A stretch of DNA of 64,000 nt. It comes from Aquabacterium parvum. GTDB taxonomy: Bacteria > Pseudomonadota > Gammaproteobacteria > Burkholderiales > Burkholderiaceae_C. Below the pieces are notes generated by a model that was not told where the DNA came from, did no database searches, and saw only the letters and a program-made list of their open reading frames with translations. Below, in pieces: positions 29,724 to 37,313 of the stretch; position 1 is the stretch's first letter, and each line of letters starts with the position of its first letter. A program made the position numbers and the translations under genes. The stretch covers positions 1 to 64,000 of the forward strand of contig NZ_LFRI01000284.1 in the NCBI RefSeq assembly GCF_001447195.1. The letters are read 5' to 3'.

Positions 29724-30776
29724 CTCGGTCGGCACGCTGCATTCGGCCATCGCGGGTGAGGCCTGGCAACGCGCCTTCTTCATCAGGTTGAGCGTGCGCC
29801 AGCTGTAGAGCCCCGCGTTCGCCCCGGCGATGCGACCCTCTCGCAGCACGTCCACATAGGGCTGGACGTGTTCGGGCGGCAGGTCGAACCAAAGCCGAGC
29901 AGGCACTTGCGCTTCTGCGCGCTGAATGGATTTCATCGCCCCCTCGTGCAGGCCGGCCCAGTACACGCGCGACACAGCGCCGAGCGACGCCGGCACCTGC
30001 GATCGGTTGAAAACGAGCTGCAGTGTCGGGATCATGACCGGCATGCGCAGCACCCCGCCTTTGGTGCCCATGCCCTTGGCCAACTCGAAAGGCTTGAAGG
30101 TGATCGCGGGCATGTGGATGAGGTCGACCAAGCCGTTGTTGAACTTGGCCCCCACGTTGGTGACATCCGAAGAGATCGCTTGAGCGCCCATCTTCTGGAT
30201 GAGCATGGCCTGCACACGATCGTGGTCGAACGCGGCCACCCGCTTGCCCGCCAGCGAGCGCGGCGTGATCTCGAAGCGCTCGCGCAGCATCGGGTAGGCG
30301 GCGCCCACAGGCAGGATGCCGCCCACCTCGTGCTGCCCCTCGGTCATCAGCGAGGCCGCCTGCGGCGAGGCAAACACCTGGATCAGCTTGCGCAGCACCT
30401 CGTAGCTGGCCGCCAGGTCAACCTGGCCATCGCGCACCACCACGGCGGAACCGAGGCTGTCGAGCGAGCCCGTGACCTGGTTGAAGGGGCGCGCCCGAAA
30501 ACCCGTGAGGATGGCCGCAGCACACTGGCCGGCGCGGAAATCTTCGGCCACCACGCGCTCGTCGGTGAAGGTGCGAACCTGAAAGTGCACGCCCTCCCTG
30601 GCCATGGCCGTGGCGTAGTCCTGGGCCAGCGTGTGCACCTCACCGCCCTTGCCCAGGAGGTCCCAGGCGCACAGCAGCGGCGCGGCCTGGCACGACCCGG
30701 CCCAGCTTGCCAGGAGTGCCGTCACCAGGCACCACTTGGCCACGCCCTTCCTGCTGTCCCCGGCCTTCGATGTCAT
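29715..30776 (-). CDS. Periplasmic solute-binding-like protein (DUF6091 type)
   Basis: 353 residues from the ATG at 30776; a longer frame to 31019 overlaps tetR and lacks a ribosome site, while AGGGGA precedes 30776. A signal peptide ends near SCQA, and the rest resembles putative TRAP-type solute-binding proteins (LLCAWDLLGKGGE, DFRAGQCAAAILTGFRARPF). No transporter gene is nearby. Divergent from tetR by 66 bp, so tetR may regulate it. Confidence 0.72.
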   Translation of the reverse strand: MTSKAGDSRKGVAKWCLVTALLASWAGSCQAAPLLCAWDLLGKGGEVHTLAQDYATAMAREGVHFQVRTFTDERVVAEDFRAGQCAAAILTGFRARPFNQVTGSLDSLGSAVVVRDGQVDLAASYEVLRKLIQVFASPQAASLMTEGQHEVGGILPVGAAYPMLRERFEITPRSLAGKRVAAFDHDRVQAMLIQKMGAQAISSDVTNVGAKFNNGLVDLIHMPAITFKPFELAKGMGTKGGVLRMPVMIPTLQLVFNRSQVPASLGAVSRVYWAGLHEGAMKSIQRAEAQVPARLWFDLPPEHVQPYVDVLREGRIAGANAGLYSWRTLNLMKKARCQASPAMAECSVPTESP

Positions 30777-30842
30777 GATGTCCCCTGCTCGATGCGTTGC
30801 GCGTGTGTCACCCCGCACATTCGATACCCAACAGTACAGTAA

Positions 30843-31478
30843 ATGAATCAGGACAAGCCCCCGGTCCCCGCACGGCGAGGCCGCCCCCGCGACCCGGAGC
30901 GCCTGCAGCGCATCCTGAGCGCGGCGGCACGCCAGTTCCATGAGCAAGGCCTGCAGGGCACCAGCATGGACGCCATCGCGGCCGAGGCGGGGGTCTCCAA
31001 GATGACGGTCTACAGCCACTTCCCGTCAAAGGGCGAGCTGTTCATCGCGGCCGTGGCCTCGCGGTCGGCCGAACTCATGGGCAGCGACATGCCCGCCATG
31101 GACCCCCTCAAGCCCAAGCAGGCGCTGACCTCCATCGGGCGGGCCTTCTTGCGCCTGATCCGCGACGACCAGGTGGTGCAACACCACCGCATCCTCTTTG
31201 GCCTGCGCGATGCGCACCCCGAGGTCCGCCAGGCCTTTCACGACGAGGGCCCGGATCGCATGAGGCAGGCTTTGGCGATCTACCTGGCCGAGGCCACCCG
31301 CCAGGGCTCGCTGAAGGTCAAACAGCCCGCGCTGGCCGCTGACCAGTTCATGGGGCTGTTCCTGGGGATGGGTCAACTCCGCCACCTGCTCAACCTTGGC
31401 AAGCCAACCGAACAGGACGACGAGGCCCTGCTCAAGGCCAATGTGGCCTTGTTCATCAAAGGCCACGAACCTGGCTAG
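30843..31478 (+). CDS. TetR/AcrR-family regulator
   Basis: A 211-residue repressor with an N-terminal TetR helix-turn-helix (about residues 18-64: ILSAAARQFHEQGLQGTSMD, EAGVSKMTVYSHFPSKGELF) and an AefR-like C-terminal ligand domain. Just before the ATG is a doubled ACAGT (30831-30840), and no ribosome site is seen. The doubled element is a candidate self-operator. Likely target: the divergent solute-binding-like gene. Confidence 0.88.
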   Translation: MNQDKPPVPARRGRPRDPERLQRILSAAARQFHEQGLQGTSMDAIAAEAGVSKMTVYSHFPSKGELFIAAVASRSAELMGSDMPAMDPLKPKQALTSIGRAFLRLIRDDQVVQHHRILFGLRDAHPEVRQAFHDEGPDRMRQALAIYLAEATRQGSLKVKQPALAADQFMGLFLGMGQLRHLLNLGKPTEQDDEALLKANVALFIKGHEPG

Positions 31479-31496
31479 CGCACCAGGCCGGGTGGC

Positions 31497-32375
31497 TCAG
31501 TCATCGACCAGCGTGTCCGAGCGCAGCCAGGTGTAGCTGGCCCCGATGCCCGCCGTCAGGCCCGCGTCGCGACGCACCAGCGGGCTGGCGCGGTTGGCGG
31601 CACCGCCCACGTGGTCGACGCGGGCAAAGCCGAACACACGCCAGTCGGGGCCCAGCTTGCGCGACAGCGTCGTGCCCACCCGCCAGGCCACCAAGCCTGG
31701 CTTGGCTTCATAGGCTGGTCGATCGGCGGTGGCGTAACGGGGCGCCACCTCGTAGAAGGTGTCGGCCAGGCGCTGGTCGGCAACGATGACGCCAAAGCGC
31801 ATCGCATAGGTCCAGCCCGTGGTGCTTTCTCGGCGGAAAAAGACCTCGGGCTCGAGCGTCATGCCTCGGTGGGCGGCGCGGTCGCTGATGTCGAACACGC
31901 CGCGCAGTGGCAGGTCAAAGCGCCACTGGCCACCGCCAGGCCCGTCGCCCAGCTTCCAGCGCAGGCGTGGGCCGAACTCGATCAAGGTGCCCAGGTCGGG
32001 CATGCCCCGGCGGGCTTCGATCTTGTCCGAGCTGGCGCCAAACGCCCCTGCGAAACTCACGTCGAGCTCGAAGTCGTCGGTGCGGATGGCGCGCAAGCCT
32101 GCGGTGTCGCGGTCGGCCCGCACGAACTCGCCGCGGTAGAGCACATACGGCAGCACCGCTGCGCGGCGCACCTGCTGGTCGGCACCGGGGTAGGCCAGCT
32201 GAGACACGCCCCCGGCCACGAAGCCCACCTCCCACAAGGGCTTGCGACCTTCGCCCTCGCCTTCGCTCTGGGCCTGGGCAGGCGCGTGAGCCATCAGCAT
32301 GACGGCGCATGCCGCGAGCAGCGAGGCCAGGCTCGCGACGGGTCTCAAGGGTGGGCGAACAGCGAAGCACTTCAT
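31497..32375 (-). CDS. MipA/OmpV-family outer-membrane protein
   Basis: A 292-residue outer-membrane barrel: signal peptide ending PAQAQ, then WEVGFVAGGVSQLAYPGADQ, the conserved opening of MipA/OmpV proteins, and a strand-rich remainder. MipA links murein synthase and hydrolase, while others act as porins; role here undecided. The start at 32375 is preferred over 32531 because it gives a clean signal peptide. The final residue is Asp rather than the usual aromatic. Divergent from nikR by 124 bp. Confidence 0.83.
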   Translation of the reverse strand: MKCFAVRPPLRPVASLASLLAACAVMLMAHAPAQAQSEGEGEGRKPLWEVGFVAGGVSQLAYPGADQQVRRAAVLPYVLYRGEFVRADRDTAGLRAIRTDDFELDVSFAGAFGASSDKIEARRGMPDLGTLIEFGPRLRWKLGDGPGGGQWRFDLPLRGVFDISDRAAHRGMTLEPEVFFRRESTTGWTYAMRFGVIVADQRLADTFYEVAPRYATADRPAYEAKPGLVAWRVGTTLSRKLGPDWRVFGFARVDHVGGAANRASPLVRRDAGLTAGIGASYTWLRSDTLVDD

Positions 32376-32499
32376 GTGGGCCACAGCTCCAGGTCGATTG
32401 CACAGGTGGCCCTGAGTGGAACACGAAACCATGACCGCCAACGCCGAATGGGGGCCGCCGCCTGCGCCGGGTGGCACGCAACCTGCGCACAATGTGGCC

Positions 32500-32970
32500 A
32501 TGGAACGCTTCACCATTTCCCTGGACGACAAACTGGCCCGCGAGTTCGACGACTGGGCGGCCGAGCGCGGCTATGGCAATCGCTCGGAGGCCTTCCGCGA
32601 CATCGTGCGCGCCGAAATGGACCGCCAGCGGCTCAGCGGTGACCCCAAAGGTCATTGCGTGGCCTGCCTGTCTTACGTCTACAACCACCACGAACGCGAC
32701 CTGGCCGAGCGACTGATGAGCCTGCAGCACGAGCACCATGACCTCACGCTGTCGACCATGCACGCGCACCTGGATCACGAGCACTGCATCGAGACGGTGC
32801 TGCTGCGCGGGCGGGTGGCCAGCGTGCAGCGTTTTGCCGACCAGGTCTGCGCCGAACGCGGCGTGCACCACGGCAAGCTCAACCTGATCAGCGTCGAACT
32901 GCACCTGCCCCACCGGCACGACCACGGCCCGGGCAGCGAGCGACACGTGCACATCAAACCGGCCAGCTGA
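32500..32970 (+). CDS. nikR: Nickel-responsive regulator NikR
   Basis: A 156-residue ribbon-helix-helix repressor. The RHH domain is residues 1-45 (MERFTISLDDKLAREFDDW). The nickel site aligns one residue later than in E. coli NikR: His77, His88, His90 and Cys96, all present. The C-terminus adds a His-rich segment (HLPHRHDHGPGSERHVHIKP). The frame opens upstream at 32416, but the inner ATG matches the family start. The next gene on the same strand is a TonB receptor with a NikR-like palindrome in its promoter. Confidence 0.93.
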   Translation: MERFTISLDDKLAREFDDWAAERGYGNRSEAFRDIVRAEMDRQRLSGDPKGHCVACLSYVYNHHERDLAERLMSLQHEHHDLTLSTMHAHLDHEHCIETVLLRGRVASVQRFADQVCAERGVHHGKLNLISVELHLPHRHDHGPGSERHVHIKPAS

Positions 32971-33036
32971 GCACCCTGCGACCGGGCCGCGCCCCATCGC
33001 CCCGCACGCTCACCCCGGGCACGGGGCTTGCTGTTT

Positions 33037-33063
33037 GTATGATGTTTTAGTAAATCATCACAC
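33037..33063. promoter_or_regulatory. Candidate NikR operator, 27-bp palindrome
   Basis: The left arm GTATGATGTTTTA and the right arm, read on the other strand GTGTGATGATTTA, match at 11 of 13 positions around one central base. Outer half-sites are GTATGA and TCACAC with 15 bp between; E. coli NikR uses GTATGA-N16-TCATAC. It ends 14 bp before the receptor start and overlaps a possible -10 box TATGAT (33038-33043). Confidence 0.65.
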
Positions 33064-33077
33064 TCAACTGGTGCAAC

Positions 33078-35213
33078 ATGCCCCAACACCGCACACGCCC
33101 TGGTCCCACCACCCGCCTGAAACCCCTCACCTGCCTGACCCTGCTGGGCTTGTCGGGCCTGGGCGTGCACACCATTTCCCGCGCTCAAACCACCCCCGTC
33201 GAAACCCGTTTGCCGGACACCGAGGTCCGCGCCCACTACCTGAACGCCCCAGGCGAACAAACCAGCGCCAGCGAAGGCACCGTCAGCGGAGCGCTGCTTC
33301 AGCGCCGCCCCGTGCTGCGCCCCGCCGAGGTGCTGGAGTTCGTGCCCGGGGTCATCGTCTCGCAGCACAGCGGCGACGGCAAAGCCAACCAGTACCACCT
33401 GCGCGGCTTCAACCTCGACCATGGCTCCGACTTCGCCACCTGGGTCGACGGCATGCCGGTGAACATGCCCACCCACGCCCATGGCCAGGGCTACACCGAC
33501 CTGAATTTCCTCATCCCCGAGCTGGTGCAGGCCATCCACTACCGCAAGGGCACCTTCGCGGCCGAGGACGGTGACTTTTCGTCTGCCGGCTCGGCGCGCC
33601 TGCAGCTCAAAGACAAGCTGGAAAAAAACCAGGCATCGATCACCGTGGGCGAGAACCGCTTCGTGCGCGCGCTGGTGGCCGGCAGCACCGAGGTGCCAGC
33701 AGGCCCCTTGCTCTATGCCGTCGAAGGCGCCTACCACGACGGGCCTTGGCAGCAGCCCCAGCACCACAAGCGCGTCAACGCCCTGCTGCGCCACGGCGTG
33801 CAGAACGGCGACACCCGGCACAGCTTCACGGCCATGCTCTACAGCGCACGCTGGGACAGCACCGACCAGGTGCCGCAACGCGCCGTGGACAGCGGGGAGA
33901 CCGACCGCTATGGCGCCATCGACCCCAGCGACGGCGGCCACAGCCAGCGCAGCAGCTTGTCGTGGCAGGCCACGCGCGTGGTCAACGACGGCGATTGGCA
34001 AGCAGGGCTTTACGCCATCCATTCGCGCCTGAGCCTGTTCTCCAACTTCACCTACTTCCTCGATGACGAGGCCAACGGCGACCAGTTCCAGCAGGCCGAA
34101 AAACGCCTGGTGCTGGGCGGGCAGGTGCAGCGCAGCTGGACCACACCGCTGGCAGGCCTGGACAGCCGCCACAGCCTGGGACTGCAATGGCGCCACGACC
34201 GCCTGGACCCGGTGGGCTTGTACACCGCCGTGGGTGGCGAGCGCCGGGAAGTGATCCAGCAAAGCCGCGTGCGCCAGACCAGCGTCGGCCTGCATGGCCA
34301 GAGCGAAACGCGTTGGTTGCCCTGGCTGCGCAGCATCGCCGGTCTGCGCATCGACCGCATCGCGGTGGACGTCGACAGCAGCGTGGCCGACAACAGCGGC
34401 ACCCGCAGCGACGTGGCGCCCAGCCCCAAGCTGTCGCTGGTGTTCGGGCCTTGGGCAAAGACCGAGTTGTTCGCCAACACCGGCTGGGGCTTTCACAGCA
34501 ACGACGCGCGCGGCATGACTTCGCGCCTGACCGCCAAGGTCAACCCCGACACCGGCAGCCGCGATGCCATCGGCCGCGCCGACCCGCTGGTGCGCACGCG
34601 CGGCCACGAGCTCGGCCTGCGCAGCGAGTGGCTGCCCGGCTGGCACACCAACATCGCGCTGTGGCAACTCAGGCTCGACTCCGAACTCGTGTTCGTGGGC
34701 GATGCTGGCGAGACCGAGGCCAGCGGGGCCTCGCGTCGCCGTGGCATCGAGATCGGTCAGCACTGGCAACCGGCGCCGGGCTGGTGGGTGGACGCCGATG
34801 TCGCCTGGTCAAAGGCTCGTTTCCGCCAGGACCAGGGCGACGCACCCAACGCGGGCCGCCGCGTGCCTGGCGCGGTCGAGCGGGTGGCATCGATCGGCCT
34901 GAGCTATGACAACAAAGGCCCTTGGACGGCGCAGTTCCAGCTGCGACACTTCGGCCCCCGCGACCTGATCGAAGATGGCAGCATGCGCTCCCAGGGCACG
35001 ACACTGGCCTACGCGAGACTGGGCCGCCAGCTCACGCCTGCGGTGCGCGTGTGGGTCGATGTCTTCAACCTGTTCAACCGAAAGGTCAGCGACATCGACT
35101 ACTTCTACGAGTCGCGGCTGGCCAGCGAGCCCAGCGGGCAAGCCACGGCCGACCTGCACTCGCACCCAGCCGAGCCACGCACGGTGCGCTTGAGCATGGC
35201 GGTGGCGTTTTGA
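33078..35213 (+). CDS. TonB-dependent receptor, probably nickel-responsive
   Basis: A 711-residue outer-membrane receptor: signal peptide ending SRAQ, plug domain at about 45-165 (YHLRGFNLDHGSDFATWVDG, NMPTHAHGQGYTDLNFLIPE), then a 22-strand barrel ending in SMAVAF with terminal Phe. The plug is rich in His. NikR is directly upstream and a NikR-like palindrome covers the promoter, so transport of a nickel or cobalt chelate is inferred. Transport would use TonB-ExbBD energy, and no inner-membrane nickel permease is in the window. Confidence 0.88.
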   Translation: MPQHRTRPGPTTRLKPLTCLTLLGLSGLGVHTISRAQTTPVETRLPDTEVRAHYLNAPGEQTSASEGTVSGALLQRRPVLRPAEVLEFVPGVIVSQHSGDGKANQYHLRGFNLDHGSDFATWVDGMPVNMPTHAHGQGYTDLNFLIPELVQAIHYRKGTFAAEDGDFSSAGSARLQLKDKLEKNQASITVGENRFVRALVAGSTEVPAGPLLYAVEGAYHDGPWQQPQHHKRVNALLRHGVQNGDTRHSFTAMLYSARWDSTDQVPQRAVDSGETDRYGAIDPSDGGHSQRSSLSWQATRVVNDGDWQAGLYAIHSRLSLFSNFTYFLDDEANGDQFQQAEKRLVLGGQVQRSWTTPLAGLDSRHSLGLQWRHDRLDPVGLYTAVGGERREVIQQSRVRQTSVGLHGQSETRWLPWLRSIAGLRIDRIAVDVDSSVADNSGTRSDVAPSPKLSLVFGPWAKTELFANTGWGFHSNDARGMTSRLTAKVNPDTGSRDAIGRADPLVRTRGHELGLRSEWLPGWHTNIALWQLRLDSELVFVGDAGETEASGASRRRGIEIGQHWQPAPGWWVDADVAWSKARFRQDQGDAPNAGRRVPGAVERVASIGLSYDNKGPWTAQFQLRHFGPRDLIEDGSMRSQGTTLAYARLGRQLTPAVRVWVDVFNLFNRKVSDIDYFYESRLASEPSGQATADLHSHPAEPRTVRLSMAVAF

Positions 35214-35274
35214 TGTGGTTGACCCAGGTCACGCAGCATGCGCGTGGCACGCCTGCATGCGGGAGACATGCAGC

Positions 35275-35302
35275 TTGACAGGTGCGTGAACAAATTTACA
35301 CT
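35275..35302 (+). promoter_or_regulatory. Strong promoter of the DUF2946/copper locus
   Basis: A perfect TTGACA (35275-35280) and TACACT (35297-35302) with a 16-bp spacer. The expected transcription start (about 35309) is 2 nt before the ATG at 35311, which would make a leaderless message. Three GCATG elements lie in 35237-35271 upstream. Confidence 0.65.
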
Positions 35303-35310
35303 CCCCAACC

Positions 35311-35700
35311 ATGTCGTTGTCCGTCCGCCGTCGCATCACCTGGATCGCCGCCCTGGCCGTCCTGGCGATGGCGCTTGCCCCAGCGATCTCACAATGGTTG
35401 CTGGTTCAGCGCAACGCGGGGCTGGCCTGGGTGGCGGTGTGCTCCAACACGGGCACACGCTGGGTCGCCGTGGGTCAAGCCACACATGACCAGCCCACGG
35501 ACCAAGGCGGCCTGCACGCGCAATCGCACTGCCCGGCCTGCTTCCTGCAAGCGCACGACATGGGCCTGCCACCTGCGGCTGTGTCCGTCCTCACGCTGAC
35601 CCCGGAGCCGGAGGCGCTGCCCTTCCTGTTCCTGCACGCACCCCGCCCGCTCGCGGCGTGGTCGCCTGCACTCGCCCGCGCACCTCCTGCTGCGGCCTGA
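35311..35700 (+). CDS. DUF2946 family protein
   Basis: A 129-residue protein with one N-terminal hydrophobic segment and the family motif HCPACFLQAHDMGLPP (Cys74, Cys77). DUF2946 proteins are often found beside copper genes, including TonB-dependent copper receptors. The CxxC and His suggest metal binding outside the cytoplasm. No Shine-Dalgarno precedes the ATG, in line with the leaderless arrangement. It is first in the copper locus. Confidence 0.8.
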   Translation: MSLSVRRRITWIAALAVLAMALAPAISQWLLVQRNAGLAWVAVCSNTGTRWVAVGQATHDQPTDQGGLHAQSHCPACFLQAHDMGLPPAAVSVLTLTPEPEALPFLFLHAPRPLAAWSPALARAPPAAA

Positions 35701-35795
35701 GCCTCTCCCCTCCCCCTTTCCTTTTTCATCGTCGCTTGCCGGCTTGAAGCTCGCCCGAACTTGGGCCTGAGCTGGCTCGCGCCTGGAGTCCTCTC

Positions 35796-36563
35796 ATGTT
35801 CCGCACCGCATTCATCGCGGGCGTGGTCGCGCTCGCCTGCGCACCCGCCTGGTCTCACGTTTCCTACACGGGCCGCGACTTCGGCTCATTCACGGGCCTG
35901 ACCAACACCAGCGTCACCATCGCCAACCAGGCCATCTCAGGCAACTTCGGCTGGGCCGACGCCACCGATGCCGATTGGGGCGACAGCCACAAGGCACGCT
36001 GGTTCAAGTTCACGCTCGACAACGCCGCCGACATCACCATCACCGCTGCGGCCAAGGCGAACGCCACCAGCAGCTCGGTGGGCGGCCTGGTGCCGGCCTT
36101 CTCCGTCTACCAAGGCCTGGCGCCCATCACCGTTGACGCCGAGGGCGTGTCGTCGCTGTCGTACGACACGTCGGCCTCGTCGATGGCCTGGCGCGCCACG
36201 CTGCCATTTGCCGTCGAAGGCGTCTGGAACGCCCTGGGCGACTTCAAGATCGGCAACGACGCCGGCGTGTTGGGTGACCTGGTCCATGTCGGCCACAGCG
36301 CCGATGGCCTCGGCGCCCTGGGCGACGGCAGCTCAGACGGCCTGACTTCTGCCACCTTCCGGCTGGCTGCTGGCACCTACTCCATCGTCATCGGCGGCAA
36401 CGTCTACGACGCGCAGAACGCTGGCGTGCCCGGCAACACCGGCAACTTCGGGCTCAGCGCCACGTTGTCGGTTTCGGCCGTGCCCGAGCCTTCTTCCGTC
36501 GGTCTCGCGCTCGCAGGCGCACTGGCCTTGAGCTGGACGGCCCGCCGTCGCACCGCACGCTGA
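35796..36563 (+). CDS. PEP-CTERM surface protein, copper locus
   Basis: 255 residues: an N-terminal signal peptide ending PAWSH, a beta-rich body (SYTGRDFGSFTGLTNTSVT), and a complete PEP-CTERM signal: VPEPSS at about 229, a hydrophobic stretch and a terminal ARRRTAR. Such proteins are cut by exosortase and anchored or released at the cell surface. The mature protein begins with His if the signal is cut after WS, an arrangement that can form a copper site. Located between the DUF2946 gene and a second PEP-CTERM gene; the exosortase is outside the window. Confidence 0.85.
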   Translation: MFRTAFIAGVVALACAPAWSHVSYTGRDFGSFTGLTNTSVTIANQAISGNFGWADATDADWGDSHKARWFKFTLDNAADITITAAAKANATSSSVGGLVPAFSVYQGLAPITVDAEGVSSLSYDTSASSMAWRATLPFAVEGVWNALGDFKIGNDAGVLGDLVHVGHSADGLGALGDGSSDGLTSATFRLAAGTYSIVIGGNVYDAQNAGVPGNTGNFGLSATLSVSAVPEPSSVGLALAGALALSWTARRRTAR

Positions 36564-36578
36564 ACCCCTCATCAGGAC

Positions 36579-37214
36579 ATGACCATGAAGAACTTTCGCA
36601 ACACCCTCCTCGCTCTCACCCTCGGCGCCTGCGCCAGCATCGCCAGCGCCCACGGCAGCCTCGATGGCGAGACCCTGCTCATCGAGTACGGCATCGACTT
36701 CGGCTCGGGCTTCACCGCGCTGAGCAGCCGCACCGTCACCGTTGGCAGCGGACTTGAAGTCAGCGGCTGGTCTCTCAGCAGCAGCAAGGACATCCGCTGG
36801 GACATCGACTTCAGCGGCGGCGACATCGCTTTGACCTACGTCGGCAACGACGACTTCATGAACGTCGGCACGTTCGCCATGCAAGGCTTTCGCGTGAGCA
36901 ACGTGCCGCTGGAAATCGAAGATGTCGCCGTGACCAACACGACCTATGTGCCCAACGTGCACGGCAACCTGATCGAGGGCTTCGATCCGGCCACCGCGCT
37001 GAGCTTCACCGCCAGCACCGTGTCGGTGAACCTCAACGAGTCGATGTACCACCACCACGCCATGACGGGCATGGGCGATCCGGTGCGCGACGCCATCAAG
37101 TTGCACCTCCACCTGGCGCCTGCGGTACCCGAGCCCCAGACCTGGGCCATGGCTGCGGTGGGGGTGTTCGGCCTGCTGGGCATGAGCGCGCTTCGCCAAC
37201 GCCGCCGAGGCTGA
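36579..37214 (+). CDS. PEP-CTERM surface protein with His/Met patch
   Basis: 211 residues with a signal peptide ending IASAH, a beta-sandwich-like body and a PEP-CTERM signal ([19 protein letters not shown], then RQRRRG). Residues 156-178 carry a striking metal-type patch: MYHHHAMTGMG and HLH. The first residue after the likely signal cleavage is again His or Ala-His. The start may be 36579 or 36585 (AGGA lies 8 nt before the second ATG). It follows the other PEP-CTERM gene by 15 bp and precedes the copper receptor by 99 bp. Confidence 0.85.
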   Translation: MTMKNFRNTLLALTLGACASIASAHGSLDGETLLIEYGIDFGSGFTALSSRTVTVGSGLEVSGWSLSSSKDIRWDIDFSGGDIALTYVGNDDFMNVGTFAMQGFRVSNVPLEIEDVAVTNTTYVPNVHGNLIEGFDPATALSFTASTVSVNLNESMYHHHAMTGMGDPVRDAIKLHLHLAPAVPEPQTWAMAAVGVFGLLGMSALRQRRRG

Positions 37215-37313
37215 TTCGCGTCCAACCCCTGAGCTCGCCAGCGCGCCTCGACCTGCCTGGGTCGGGGCGCGCTGCCGCCACATTCGACGTCGATCGCCAA
37301 GAAGTCCTCACCA

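Noticed and set aside
31376..32531. Longer N-terminus for the MipA-like protein and other upstream starts
   Set aside because: The added residues are non-homologous and would bury the signal peptide; 32375 gives a normal exported protein.
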